A program made the translations under genes and the position numbers. 64,000 nucleotides of DNA from Amycolatopsis rubida (GTDB lineage: Bacteria; Actinomycetota; Actinomycetes; Mycobacteriales; Pseudonocardiaceae): assembly GCF_900115345.1 (NCBI RefSeq), contig NZ_FOWC01000001.1:992001-1056000 (forward strand), read 5' to 3'. Within the stretch, counting starts at the first letter, position 1. Every line of letters starts with the position of its first letter. The notes beneath the pieces are model-generated. The model was not told the DNA's origin. It ran no database searches and saw nothing but the letters and a program-made list of their open reading frames with translations. This document shows positions 50,910 through 59,604 of the stretch, in pieces.

Positions 50910-52732
50910 CCGCACCGACGCTTCCCGCTCAGGTCCAGGCCGCACGCGAACAGCTGCTCGGCGTCGTCCGCGAGGCTGATTCCCCCGCCGCCAAATGGGT
51001 TGAGGACCAGCGCAAGGCCCGTTCGGAGAAACCGTCCGTGGTGGTCGTCGGCGAAACGAACCGCGGGAAGAGTTCGCTGGTCAACGCGCTGCTCGCGACC
51101 CCGGGACTGTCCCCTGTGGACGCTGACGTGGCCACCGCGACCTACCTCGTTTTCGAGCACGCCCAGCAGTGGGGCGCGCAGGCCTGCTACCCCGGTCAGC
51201 TGGCGTCGGTGCCGTTCGACCTGACGCAACTGGTCGACTGGGTGTCCGCCTCGCACGAGCTGCCGCCGGGTCAGCTGCCGCCGCGCTACGTCGAGGTGTC
51301 CGGCCCGGTCCCGCTGCTGGAACGGCTGACCCTGGTCGACACTCCGGGTGTCGGCGGGCTCGATTCGCTGCACGGCGAACTGGCCAAGGAAGCCGCCGCG
51401 GGCGCGACCGCGCTGGTGTTCGTGGTCGACGCGTCGGCCCCGTTCACCTCCACCGAACTGCAGTTCCTGCGCGAGGTCTCCGACCGCGTCGAGACGGTGG
51501 TGTTCGTACTGGCCAAAACCGACGCGTTCCGCGGCTGGCGCGAGATCCTGGAAGCCGACCGGCACCTGCTCGCCGAACACGCGCCGCGGTTTGCCGACGC
51601 GGTCTTCCACCCGGTGTCGGCACGCGTGTTCGAGACCGCCGCGAAAGCGCCGAACGCGCAGGTCGCCGCCATGCTGCGGGAGAAGTCGGGCATCGCGGCG
51701 GTGCAGGTCGCGCTGCAGGAACTGCTGGTCGGCCGGTCGATGATGCTCAAGGAAGCCAACACGCTCCGCTCGCTGTCGAGCGCGCTGGCCGGGATCAAGG
51801 CGAAGCTGCAAGCCGAAAGCCGTGCGTTGTCAGCGGGCGAAGCGGAAGCCGAACAACTCCGCGCCCGCCGCGACGATCTTCAGTCCCAACGCCGCACCTC
51901 CACCCGCGGCTGGCAACTGCGCCTGCGCGGCGAAATCCAGCGCACGCGAGTCGAGGTCGGCCACGAGAGCAGCCGCGAGATGCGCGAGGCGCAGGCACAT
52001 TTCCGCCAGCGCATCGACGCGGCGAACCGCGACGAACTGGCCGCGCTGCCGCAGGAAGTCGACATCGCGCTGCAGACCGCGTCGCAGCGGGTGTCGATGC
52101 AGCTGTCGAGGCGGCTGAACCAGGTGACGAACACGGCGCTTTCGGAGTTGTTCTCCGCCGAGGAACTCGACGTGATCCGCGCCCAGTTCGCGCGCGCCGG
52201 CGGTCCGCCGGTGGTGCTGCGCCCGCCGGACAAGAAACCGCCGACCGCCGAAGACAAACTGCTGGTGTTCATGGGCATTTCCGGTGGCGTCGGCGCGGGG
52301 AAGATCGCCGCGTTGCCATTGGCAGGCGTCGCGATCCTCAACCCGGTCGTGCTCCCGGCGACGATCGTGATCGGCCTCGGCGCGGGCTGGTGGATGGCGC
52401 GCACCCGCAAACACGCCTCGGACAAACAGCACCTGAAGCAATGGCTGGTCGAAGCGATCGCCGACGCCCGCTCGACGCTCGACCAGCTGATCGCCGAGCA
52501 GCTCATCGAGGCTGAGCAGCAATTGTCGCTCGCCCTCGACGAGGCGCTGGGCCGCCGCATCGAGGCGATCGAGGCGGAGCTGAAGGAGGTGGACCAGACG
52601 ATCAAGATGAGCGCGCAGGAGCGGGCGAAGAAGATCGCGATCGTCTCGAAACGCCTCAAGGACGTGACCGAGGGGCATACCCGGGCCGAAGCCCTGCTTT
52701 CCCGCATTCGCACGGTCCGTGATCGGGCATGA
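50906..52732 (+). CDS. Dynamin-like GTPase with membrane hairpin, second of pair
   Basis: The 608-residue protein starts at GTG overlapping the GrpE-like stop. The GTPase domain has P-loop GETNRGKS (49-56), DTPG (145-148) and a G4-like AKTD (203-206). Long helices and coiled coils cover about 280-430. A hydrophobic hairpin at about 454-498 (GISGGVGAGKIAALPLAGVA, VVLPATIVIGLGAGWWMA) should bind membrane. A basic coiled-coil tail follows. This is the classic architecture of bacterial dynamin-like proteins. It probably pairs with the GTPase at 46934 in membrane fusion or fission. Confidence 0.87.
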   Translation: MTAPTLPAQVQAAREQLLGVVREADSPAAKWVEDQRKARSEKPSVVVVGETNRGKSSLVNALLATPGLSPVDADVATATYLVFEHAQQWGAQACYPGQLASVPFDLTQLVDWVSASHELPPGQLPPRYVEVSGPVPLLERLTLVDTPGVGGLDSLHGELAKEAAAGATALVFVVDASAPFTSTELQFLREVSDRVETVVFVLAKTDAFRGWREILEADRHLLAEHAPRFADAVFHPVSARVFETAAKAPNAQVAAMLREKSGIAAVQVALQELLVGRSMMLKEANTLRSLSSALAGIKAKLQAESRALSAGEAEAEQLRARRDDLQSQRRTSTRGWQLRLRGEIQRTRVEVGHESSREMREAQAHFRQRIDAANRDELAALPQEVDIALQTASQRVSMQLSRRLNQVTNTALSELFSAEELDVIRAQFARAGGPPVVLRPPDKKPPTAEDKLLVFMGISGGVGAGKIAALPLAGVAILNPVVLPATIVIGLGAGWWMARTRKHASDKQHLKQWLVEAIADARSTLDQLIAEQLIEAEQQLSLALDEALGRRIEAIEAELKEVDQTIKMSAQERAKKIAIVSKRLKDVTEGHTRAEALLSRIRTVRDRA

Positions 52733-53218
52733 TCAGCGGGTGACGCACGGACCAGTGGGGCGTGCCGCCAGCCCCGCGATGGGGTGCCGCCTCCTCGGCA
52801 GTGGCAACCGTCCGCCGTGGTGCTGCTCGGTGGTGGCGGCTTCGCGATCTTCGCCATCGGTGAGCGACGACAGCACCCGATCGGCCTGCGGAACGTCAAC
52901 TGCCACGCCTCCAGCGAGTACCCGGCGACGGTGGCCGTCGACGGTTTCGCCAAGGACAATGTCCAGATCCAGCTCGGCAAGAGACTCGGCACTCCGTACT
53001 GGGCGTACTACGAGGGTTCCAGGTCAGCGGGGCGGGGCACGGCCCGGCGGGAAGTGCCCCACGACGACGCGGGCCGTGGGTGCGTTTTCTTTCACCGGCG
53101 GCGGTCTGCCGCCGTGAGCAGGTGATCGGCTTGTGGACGGGAACCGAACCGGCCTAACGTGAGTCATACCGAGCGAAGCAACCAGCGGCAGACCCGGCGT
53201 ACTAAGGGGGACCAACCC
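52733..53218. other. 486-bp region with a possible gene remnant
   Basis: Between 52784 and about 53023 a plus-strand frame reads like a short membrane or exported peptide (AVVLLGGGGFAIFAIGERRQH, then YPATVAVDGFAKDNVQIQLG and LGTPYWAYYEG). It has no convincing start and fades into low-quality sequence. It could be a decayed gene. The last 60 bases hold the promoter and GGGGG ribosome binding site of the DUF6802 gene. Nothing else is seen. Confidence 0.35.
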
Positions 53219-53914
53219 ATGTGGGTCGACGAGAGCGGCGGCACCGACGCGACCGGCCCGGAGGCCTTGACCGTCCACGTCGACGGCCAGGAGTACCAGG
53301 CCGAGGTCAACTACGACACCGACCACGACGGGGTCTCCGACACCGCGGTCGTCGAGCACGACGACGGCACCGCGCAGGCGTTCGCCGACACCGATCACGA
53401 CGGGGTCGCCGACCACTACGCGGTGCTCGATTCGACCGGGCACGTCGTGGACCAGGCGGTTTACGATGAGCAGAGCGGCAGCTGGGTCGAATCCGGCCAC
53501 GGCCAGTCCGGCTCGGACGGCACCGACACGCATTCGCAGGACACCTCGACCACCGGGCACATCCACGCCGACCTTCCCGACGGCAACGTCGACGCCGGGG
53601 TCGCCACCATCGACACCGACCACGACGGGCACAACGACACCGCCGTGGTCGAGACCCGCTCCGGCGGCACGATCGCCTTCACCGACACCAACGGCGACGG
53701 CCAGGCCGACGTCGCGGTGCAGGTCGGCGCGGACGGCTCCACCCACACCTTCGAGCACACCGGCCAGGGCCAGTGGACCGAGGCCGACGGCGGCTCGAAC
53801 CACGCGGCGACCGACCCCGGCAGCGACTCGGCCTGGGGCGGCGAGGGCGCCCAGCTGCTCAGCGGCGTCGCGAAGATCGACAGCGGAACCGGGCAGTGGA
53901 TCAGCCCCAACTGA
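53219..53914 (+). CDS. DUF6802 family acidic protein with DxDxDG repeats
   Basis: The ATG (MWVDESGGTD) follows AAGGGGG at eight bases, giving 231 residues. The protein is very acidic and rich in His, Thr and Gly. Loops of the form DTDHDGVSDT, DTDHDGVADH, DTDHDGHNDT and DTNGDGQADV recur, resembling calcium-binding thrombospondin-type-3 or EF-like loops. No signal peptide is seen. An earlier frame start at 53159 is disfavoured because the ribosome binding site lies inside it. The DUF6802 assignment is from memory of Pseudonocardiaceae proteins. It lies downstream of the dynamin-like cluster, and any link is speculative. Confidence 0.75.
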   Translation: MWVDESGGTDATGPEALTVHVDGQEYQAEVNYDTDHDGVSDTAVVEHDDGTAQAFADTDHDGVADHYAVLDSTGHVVDQAVYDEQSGSWVESGHGQSGSDGTDTHSQDTSTTGHIHADLPDGNVDAGVATIDTDHDGHNDTAVVETRSGGTIAFTDTNGDGQADVAVQVGADGSTHTFEHTGQGQWTEADGGSNHAATDPGSDSAWGGEGAQLLSGVAKIDSGTGQWISPN

Positions 53915-53935
53915 GCCCTCGGTAACTGACGTCAC

Positions 53936-53970
53936 CCGAACGGGTCCGGCCGCGCGCCGGGCCCGTTTGG
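53936..53970 (+). terminator. Terminator after the DUF6802 gene
   Basis: CCGAACGGG-t-CCGG pairs with CCGG-g-CCCGTTTGG across CCGCGCG, and TCGTTT follows. It lies about 20 bases after the stop codon. Confidence 0.75.
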
Positions 53971-54131
53971 TCGTTTCCTGGCCGGGAAGACTGACAGCGT
54001 TGACACCCCGAGCGGACTGATCAGCCCGGCACCCGGCATCCGGCGCGAATGCGACGCGGGCCACGCGGAAAGATTTTCGCCGCTGGCCCGTTCCGGTGAA
54101 ACTGAATCGATTCCCTTATCGTTCTTGTGAG

Positions 54132-54314
54132 AGAACCGACAGGTCAGCTCTCGGTTACCTGCCGTCCATCCGGCTACAGTCGGGGAATCCCAAAACCCGC
54201 ACACCGGTCTTCCGCCGGTGTGCGAAGCCATTCGGTCGCCGGCAACGAAGCCCGCACCAAGAACACTGTCGTTCGCGGTGTGGGCTCTTTTGTCGTCGGA
54301 AGTCAGGAGTAGAG
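54132..54314 (+). promoter_or_regulatory. Structured 5' leader of pckG, possible attenuator
   Basis: Three hairpins precede the gene. AACCGA (54134-54139) pairs with TCGGTT (54151-54156). CGCACACCGG (54198-54207) pairs with CCGGTGTGCG (54215-54224). AGCCCGCACC (54249-54258) pairs with GGTGTGGGCT (54277-54286, one G-U) and is followed by CTTTTG, like a weak intrinsic terminator. The ribosome binding site AGGAG begins 19 bases after the last stem. Control of pckG by premature termination or RNA folding is inferred. Confidence 0.5.
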
Positions 54315-56135
54315 ATGACCGCAGTCGCCATCCCCGGACTGGACAACGCGCCGACGACGCACAGTGGCGTGCTGTCCTGGGTCCGGGAGGTCGCCGAGCT
54401 GACCACCCCGGACCGCGTGGTGTGGGTCGACGGGTCTGACGAGGAAGCCGCCCGGATCAACCAGGAGCTGGTCGACGCCGGCACCTTCGTGAAGCTGGAC
54501 GCGAAGCCGAACTCCTACTGGGCCACCTCGGACCCCGGCGACGTCGCGCGGGTCGAGGACCGCACCTTCATCTGTTCGAAGGAAGAGAAGGACGCGGGCC
54601 CGACGAACAACTGGGTCGCCCCGGCCGAGATGAAGGCCACCATGACGGAGCTGTACCGCGGCTGCATGCGCGGCCGCACGATGTACGTGATCCCGTTCTG
54701 CATGGGCCCGCTCGGCGACGAAAACCCCAAGCTGGGCATCGAAATCACCGACTTCGCCTATGTCGTCGCGTCAATGCGCGTGATGACCCGGGCAGGCAAG
54801 GCCGCGCTGGACAAGTTCGTCAAGGCCGACGGCACCGAGGCCGAGTTCGTGCCCGCCCTGCACTCGGTCGGCAAGCCGCTGGCGGACGGCGAGAAGGACG
54901 TCGCCTGGCCGTGCAGCGAGACCAAGTACATCTCGCACTTCCCGGAGGAGCGGCTGATCTGGAGCTACGGCTCTGGCTACGGCGGCAACTCCTTGCTGGG
55001 CAAGAAGTGCTACTCGCTGCGGATCGGCTCGGTCATCGCCCGGGACGAGGGCTGGCTCGCCGAGCACATGCTGATCCTCAAGCTGATCTCGCCCGAGGAC
55101 AAGGTCCACTACGTCGCGGCGGCGTTCCCGAGCGCCTGCGGCAAGACCAACCTCGCCATGCTGCAGCCGACCATCCCGGGCTGGCGCGCGGAGACCCTCG
55201 GCGACGACATCGCGTGGATGCGCTTCGGCGAGGACGGCCGGCTGTACGCGGTGAACCCGGAGTTCGGCTTCTTCGGCGTCGCGCCGGGCACCGACAACCA
55301 CACGAACCCGAACGCCATGCGCACGATCGAGAAGGGCAATACGGTCTTCACGAACGTGGCGCTCACCGACGACGGCGACGTGTGGTGGGAGGGCATGGAG
55401 AACAAGCCCGCGCACGCCACCTCGTGGAAGCACCAGGACTGGACGCCCGACTCCGAGGAGAAGGCTGCCCACCCGAACTCGCGGTACTGCGTGCCGATGT
55501 CGCAGTGCCCGATCCTCGCGCCGGAGTGGGACGACCCCAACGGCGTGCCGATCTCGGCGATCCTGTTCGGCGGACGGCGCAAGACGACGGTGCCGCTGGT
55601 GAACGAGGCCCGCGACTGGCAGCACGGCGTCTTCATGGGCGCGACCATGTCGTCGGAGACCACCGCCGCGGCGGTCGGCGCGGTCGGCAACGTGCGCCGC
55701 GACCCGATGGCGATGCTGCCGTTCCTCGGCTACCACGCCGGTGACTACTTCAACCACTGGCTGACGCTGGGCAAGAACGCCGACGCGAACAAGCTGCCGA
55801 AGATCTTCTACGTCAACTGGTTCCGCCGCGGCGACGACGGCCGCTTCCTGTGGCCGGGCTTCAGCGAGAACTCGCGCGTGCTCAAGTGGGTGCTCGAACG
55901 CGTCGAGGGCAAGGGCAACGCGGTCGAGACCCCGATCGGGTTCGTGCCGAACGCCCAGGACCTCGACCTCGACGGCCTTTCCGAGCCGGTCGAGGACATC
56001 CAGGCCGCGCTGGAGGTGCGCAACGAGGAGTGGCGCGAGGAGCTGCCGCTCATCGAGGAGTGGTTCGCGAAGATCGGCGAGGTGCCCTCCTCGCTGCGCG
56101 ACGAGCTGGACGCGCTGGCCCAGCGTCTGGGCTGA
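54315..56135 (+). CDS. pckG: Phosphoenolpyruvate carboxykinase (GTP)
   Basis: The 606-residue enzyme has the normal length for the GTP-dependent family. It converts oxaloacetate and GTP to phosphoenolpyruvate, GDP and CO2 in gluconeogenesis. Conserved segments are [34 protein letters not shown], the P-loop [15 protein letters not shown] (about 270-284), GDDIAWM, the GTP-binding region [11 protein letters not shown], and [25 protein letters not shown]. The ATG follows AGGAG. A structured leader precedes it and a hairpin terminator follows. In mycobacteria the gene is also near trmB. Confidence 0.97.
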   Translation: MTAVAIPGLDNAPTTHSGVLSWVREVAELTTPDRVVWVDGSDEEAARINQELVDAGTFVKLDAKPNSYWATSDPGDVARVEDRTFICSKEEKDAGPTNNWVAPAEMKATMTELYRGCMRGRTMYVIPFCMGPLGDENPKLGIEITDFAYVVASMRVMTRAGKAALDKFVKADGTEAEFVPALHSVGKPLADGEKDVAWPCSETKYISHFPEERLIWSYGSGYGGNSLLGKKCYSLRIGSVIARDEGWLAEHMLILKLISPEDKVHYVAAAFPSACGKTNLAMLQPTIPGWRAETLGDDIAWMRFGEDGRLYAVNPEFGFFGVAPGTDNHTNPNAMRTIEKGNTVFTNVALTDDGDVWWEGMENKPAHATSWKHQDWTPDSEEKAAHPNSRYCVPMSQCPILAPEWDDPNGVPISAILFGGRRKTTVPLVNEARDWQHGVFMGATMSSETTAAAVGAVGNVRRDPMAMLPFLGYHAGDYFNHWLTLGKNADANKLPKIFYVNWFRRGDDGRFLWPGFSENSRVLKWVLERVEGKGNAVETPIGFVPNAQDLDLDGLSEPVEDIQAALEVRNEEWREELPLIEEWFAKIGEVPSSLRDELDALAQRLG

Positions 56136-56153
56136 CGCCCGCGTCAAGCGTGA

Positions 56154-56190
56154 GAAGGGGACGTTCGCACCGGGCGCGGACGTCCCCTTC
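56154..56190 (+). terminator. Terminator after pckG
   Basis: GAAGGGGACGT (56154-56164) pairs perfectly with ACGTCCCCTTC (56180-56190), followed by TTCGTT. It lies 18 bases past the pckG stop. Confidence 0.85.
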
Positions 56191-56220
56191 TTCGTTCCCG
56201 GAAACGGTAGCGTGGGTCGC

Positions 56221-57114
56221 ATGGTCTCTGATGGGGAGAAGACTTTCCGGTTCGGCGTGAACATGGTGCTTCCGGGCTCGCGCGACGAGTGGGGCGCGAA
56301 GTGCCGCCGGGTCGAGGAACTCGGCTACGACGTGCTGAGCGTGGCCGACCACCTCGCCATCGCGCCGCCGTTTCCCGCGCTCGTGCTGGCCGGTGCGGTC
56401 ACCGAACGGGTGCGGCTCAACACTTTTGTGCTCAACGCGCCGTTCTACAACCCGGTGCTGCTCGCGCGCGACGTCGCGGGCACGGACCAATTCGTGTCCG
56501 GACGGCTCGAACTCGGTCTCGGCGCCGGATATGTCAAAGCGGAGTTCGAAGCGGCCGGAATGCCGTTTCCCAGCGCGGGCGCGCGGGTCGATCACCTCGA
56601 ACTCACGATCAAGGAACTCGGGCGGCTGTACGCGGATCCGGAATACGCGCCGAAACCGGTGCAGTCCGGCGGTCCGCCGCTGATGATCGGCGGCCGCGGC
56701 GACCGGCTGCTGTCGCTGGCCGCCGAGCACGCGGCGACGATTGCCTTCAGCGGCATGGCAAAGGTGCGCGACGGTGCGCCGCCGATGCTGGCGACCGCGG
56801 AATCGGTCGAAGAGCGCACGAGGTTTGTCGCCGAACGACTCGCCGGGCGCGCCGCCGAATTCAACGTGCTGGTGCAATTCGTCCAGATCACTGATGATCG
56901 GGAAAGCGCGCTGCGGGAAATCCTTGCGCGCCTGGGTGGCACACTGACGCTCGACGAGCTGGCGGAGGTCCCGACCGTGCTGGTCGGGACCGTCGAGGAA
57001 ATCGCTGAGCAGCTGGTCGCGCACCGCGCTCGGTTCGGTTTCAGCTATTTCACGATCCTGGAGCCGAACCTCGAAGTGCTGGCCCCGGTGGTGAAGCTGC
57101 TGTGTCGCCGATAG
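56221..57114 (+). CDS. LLM class F420-dependent oxidoreductase
   Basis: The 297-residue TIM-barrel protein belongs to the luciferase-like family that uses coenzyme F420 in actinobacteria. Motifs are GYDVLSVADHLAI, RVRLNTFVLNAPFYNPVLLARDVAG, RLELGLGAGYVKAEFEAAG and PPLMIGGRGDRLLSLAAEHA. The substrate is unknown. TAGCGT at 56208-56213 ends seven bases before the ATG, so the transcript is probably leaderless. It overlaps the next ABC gene by 13 bases. Confidence 0.9.
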   Translation: MVSDGEKTFRFGVNMVLPGSRDEWGAKCRRVEELGYDVLSVADHLAIAPPFPALVLAGAVTERVRLNTFVLNAPFYNPVLLARDVAGTDQFVSGRLELGLGAGYVKAEFEAAGMPFPSAGARVDHLELTIKELGRLYADPEYAPKPVQSGGPPLMIGGRGDRLLSLAAEHAATIAFSGMAKVRDGAPPMLATAESVEERTRFVAERLAGRAAEFNVLVQFVQITDDRESALREILARLGGTLTLDELAEVPTVLVGTVEEIAEQLVAHRARFGFSYFTILEPNLEVLAPVVKLLCRR

Positions 57115-57716
57115 TGGACGCGCGGGGGCTCGGCGTGAAGGCCGGTGACCTGTGGTTGCTGGAGGATCTCGACTTCTCGGTCGATCCGGGCGAATGCGCG
57201 GTGCTCGTCGGGCCCAACGGCGTCGGGAAATCCACCCTGATGCGGTGTCTGTACGGGATGCAGGAACCGCAGCGGGGCCGGGTGCTGATCGACGGTGCGA
57301 AGCCGGACGAGCGCAGTGTTTCCTTCCGGCGCAAGGTGTCCGTGCTCTTCGACGATTCCGACTTCTTCGCTGAACTGACTCCGATGCAGCACCTGGAACT
57401 GCTCGCTGGCTCCTTCGGGGAAGACCTCGGTGATTACGACGAATTGCTGGCGGACGCGGGCCTCGCCGAACGAGCCCGCGTCACCGCTGGGCATTTCTCG
57501 GCCGGACAGCGTCGCCGGTTGCTGCTGCTGGGCGTCACCGCGCGGCCGCATCGCGTGCTGTTGCTGGACGAGCCGGAACGCGCGCTCGACACCGCGGGCA
57601 AGGAGTGGCTGGTCAAGCTGATCGGCCGCTCCACCGCGGCGGGTGCGGCAGTTGTCGTTGCCACGCATCATCAACCGTTGCTGGACACGGCAGACAGCGT
57701 GCTCGAACTGTGGTGA
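57102..57716 (+). CDS. Small ABC transporter ATP-binding protein
   Basis: The 204-residue ATPase has Walker A GPNGVGKST, Walker B VLLLDEPERALD and H-loop ATHH. The signature FSAGQRRRL departs from LSGGQ. The Q-loop region (VLFDDSDFFAELT) lacks the usual Gln. It is of the compact kind that serves an exporter. Its GTG lies inside the LLM gene, and its stop overlaps the permease GTG (GTGA), so the three genes are translationally linked. No function for the LLM/ABC combination is known to me. Confidence 0.88.
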   Translation: MSPIVDARGLGVKAGDLWLLEDLDFSVDPGECAVLVGPNGVGKSTLMRCLYGMQEPQRGRVLIDGAKPDERSVSFRRKVSVLFDDSDFFAELTPMQHLELLAGSFGEDLGDYDELLADAGLAERARVTAGHFSAGQRRRLLLLGVTARPHRVLLLDEPERALDTAGKEWLVKLIGRSTAAGAAVVVATHHQPLLDTADSVLELW

Positions 57717-58978
57717 CCCGGTTACGCGTGCCTGGCCGCAAGCGGTTCGGCGGCATTTTCAGTGGCGACAGCCCCACGTTCGTGCTGATCTTCGGTGTCG
57801 GCTTCCTGTTCACCGCCTTTTTCCGTACTGACGCCTGGCATCGAGTCCTCTTTGGACCGTCCGCAGTGGACTACTCGGCGGTACTCGGCCTGGTCGCGTT
57901 GTGCGCCGCGGTCGGCTGGCGAAGCCTGCTGCGCCGAGGTTTCGTCTGGGCCGAACCGGCCGAGCTGACCTGGATGGACTTCGCCAAGGTGGACCGCCGC
58001 CGCGTCGTCGGGACCCGGCTGGCCAGCGTGCTCACCGGATTCGTGGTGGTGATCGGATATCTCGCCGCGCTGATGCTGGCGGTCGGCGGCAGTTCGGTCG
58101 ACTGGTGGCGCGCCGCGGCCGCCCTCGTCGCGGGCGGCACGATCCTCGCGTTCACCACTGCGCGTCGTACCGCGTTCCGGCTCGAAGCCGCTGGACCGCT
58201 GCTCCTCGCGGTGGCCGGCGTCGTGATCGCTGCGGCTCGCCTCGACGCGATGGCGGTGCAGTACGTCGGCGCGGCGCTCGCATTATGTGGTCTGTTGCTG
58301 GCTTTTGGCGGCGAAGCGGTCAGTGGCGCCGGTCGCGCGGTGCTGCTCGACGGCTGGAACGCGCGGGTCCTGCGCGCGATGGCGGTGACATTTCTCGACC
58401 CGATGATGATGCTGCCGGAGTCCGGGTCCGCCGGTTCGTGGTCGCTGCGCCCGCCCACCGCGTTCCGGCTCGCGTGGGTCGGGATCGTTGGCCGTTCCCG
58501 GTATGCGGGCGCGGTTTTGTTAGTGGCTTTCGCGGTAGCCGTCGGACATGTTGCTGTTCCCACTCTGCCGGGCCCGGTGCTCGTCGGGATCGGCGCGTAC
58601 GTGGCGCTTACTCCTTTCGGGGCCGGTCTCGGCGTGCTGTGGCGGAATCCGGGGCGGCGGCGGTGGCTGGGTTCGTCGTCGCAGGAGCTGGTGATCGCGC
58701 ACGGCGTCGCGCTGACTGTGGTTGCTCTGGTCTGGTGCGCGCTGCTCTCAGTGGCGCTTTTGGCTTTGGGCACCGCGTTTTCACCGCTCTCGTGGGTGAC
58801 CGTTGCCCTGGCAGTGCTCTCGGTATTGCGCACCGTCACGCGGCAGCCGGTCGACTACAGCAGCGCGGGTTTCGTCGACACTCCCGCCGGCCCGATGCCG
58901 GCAAACCTTATGCGGCAACTGTTCCGCGGTCCGGATCTGCTGGCGCTCGGAATCCTGGTGCTGGCGCAACTCGGCTGA
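57713..58978 (+). CDS. Polytopic membrane protein, probable ABC permease partner
   Basis: The 421-residue protein starts at GTG overlapping the ATPase stop. It has about ten hydrophobic helices and a conserved-looking cytoplasmic segment (ELTWMDFAKVDRRRVVGTRLASVL). I cannot place it in a named permease family. Its overlap with an ABC ATPase makes a permease role likely. Overlap with the LLM oxidoreductase could mean export of the product of that enzyme, which is speculative. Confidence 0.75.
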   Translation: MTRLRVPGRKRFGGIFSGDSPTFVLIFGVGFLFTAFFRTDAWHRVLFGPSAVDYSAVLGLVALCAAVGWRSLLRRGFVWAEPAELTWMDFAKVDRRRVVGTRLASVLTGFVVVIGYLAALMLAVGGSSVDWWRAAAALVAGGTILAFTTARRTAFRLEAAGPLLLAVAGVVIAAARLDAMAVQYVGAALALCGLLLAFGGEAVSGAGRAVLLDGWNARVLRAMAVTFLDPMMMLPESGSAGSWSLRPPTAFRLAWVGIVGRSRYAGAVLLVAFAVAVGHVAVPTLPGPVLVGIGAYVALTPFGAGLGVLWRNPGRRRWLGSSSQELVIAHGVALTVVALVWCALLSVALLALGTAFSPLSWVTVALAVLSVLRTVTRQPVDYSSAGFVDTPAGPMPANLMRQLFRGPDLLALGILVLAQLG

Positions 58979-59024
58979 ACGGCCGCGCCCGGGTTAGGCT
59001 CCGTGCCGACGAGAGGAGCCGAAG

Positions 59025-59600
59025 GTGGGCGGTGGACACGCTTCCGGCATCGGACGCAGGGCGACGTGCGAGTTTCCGCCCGGATGGAGCGACGAGCAGA
59101 TCATCGCGGTGGTCAAGGACGTCGCCAACGATCCGGGCGAACCCCGGCGGCAGCAGTACAACGGCCGCTGGCGCTGCGTCGGCGAACGGTACGGCGTGCG
59201 CGTGGTCGTCCTGGTCAACGGCGACGGGAACGTGCACACCAGCTACCCGCTGCCGGGTCCCGGCGTCGTCCGGAACGCGGACGCCGCGCGAGACCCGGCG
59301 AACCCGACCGTCGACGACCGCGCGGGCAACCGGATCAGCTACTTCGTCGACAGCGTCCTGCGCCTGCTCGCCGATCGGATGCCTGCCGAAGACCTGGAGC
59401 ACTACCGCGATCTGCAGTGGTCCGGCGAATGGGAGGAGCTGGCCGACACCCTGGCCGCGCACTTCGAGGTGACCGGCATCCAGCTCAACCCGGACGAGTA
59501 CGCGGACTTCGAGAAGCTGCTGAACTCGTTCGAACTGCCGGTCCGCGACTGCCGCTACCTCAACGACCGCGAACGGATCCTCGCCGACCTGCGCGACTGA
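59025..59600 (+). CDS. EndoU-like nuclease fragment fused to a MafI-like immunity domain
   Basis: The 191-residue protein starts at GTG six bases after GAGGAG. Residues 1 to about 85 (GGGHASG, CEFPPGWSDEQIIAVVKDVA, NGRWRCVGERYGVRVVVLVNGDG, SYPLPG) resemble the bacterial EndoU RNase fold of contact-dependent toxins. The upstream part with the first catalytic His is missing, because a stop codon at 58995 closes the frame. Residues about 95-191 (DSVLRLLADRMPAEDLEHYRDL, NPDEYADFEKLLNSF) resemble MafI-type immunity proteins. It could be an inactive toxin-immunity fusion, or an immunity protein bearing part of its target. No secretion domain is present. Confidence 0.62.
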   Translation: MGGGHASGIGRRATCEFPPGWSDEQIIAVVKDVANDPGEPRRQQYNGRWRCVGERYGVRVVVLVNGDGNVHTSYPLPGPGVVRNADAARDPANPTVDDRAGNRISYFVDSVLRLLADRMPAEDLEHYRDLQWSGEWEELADTLAAHFEVTGIQLNPDEYADFEKLLNSFELPVRDCRYLNDRERILADLRD

Positions 59601-59604
59601 GCCG

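Larger units (their letters stand above)
53915..54314. other. 400-bp intergenic region holding a terminator and the pckG leader
   Basis: No gene is seen. The first part contains the DUF6802 terminator. The pckG promoter probably lies between about 54060 and 54125, the most A/T-rich part. The 3' half holds three hairpins described separately. Confidence 0.6.
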
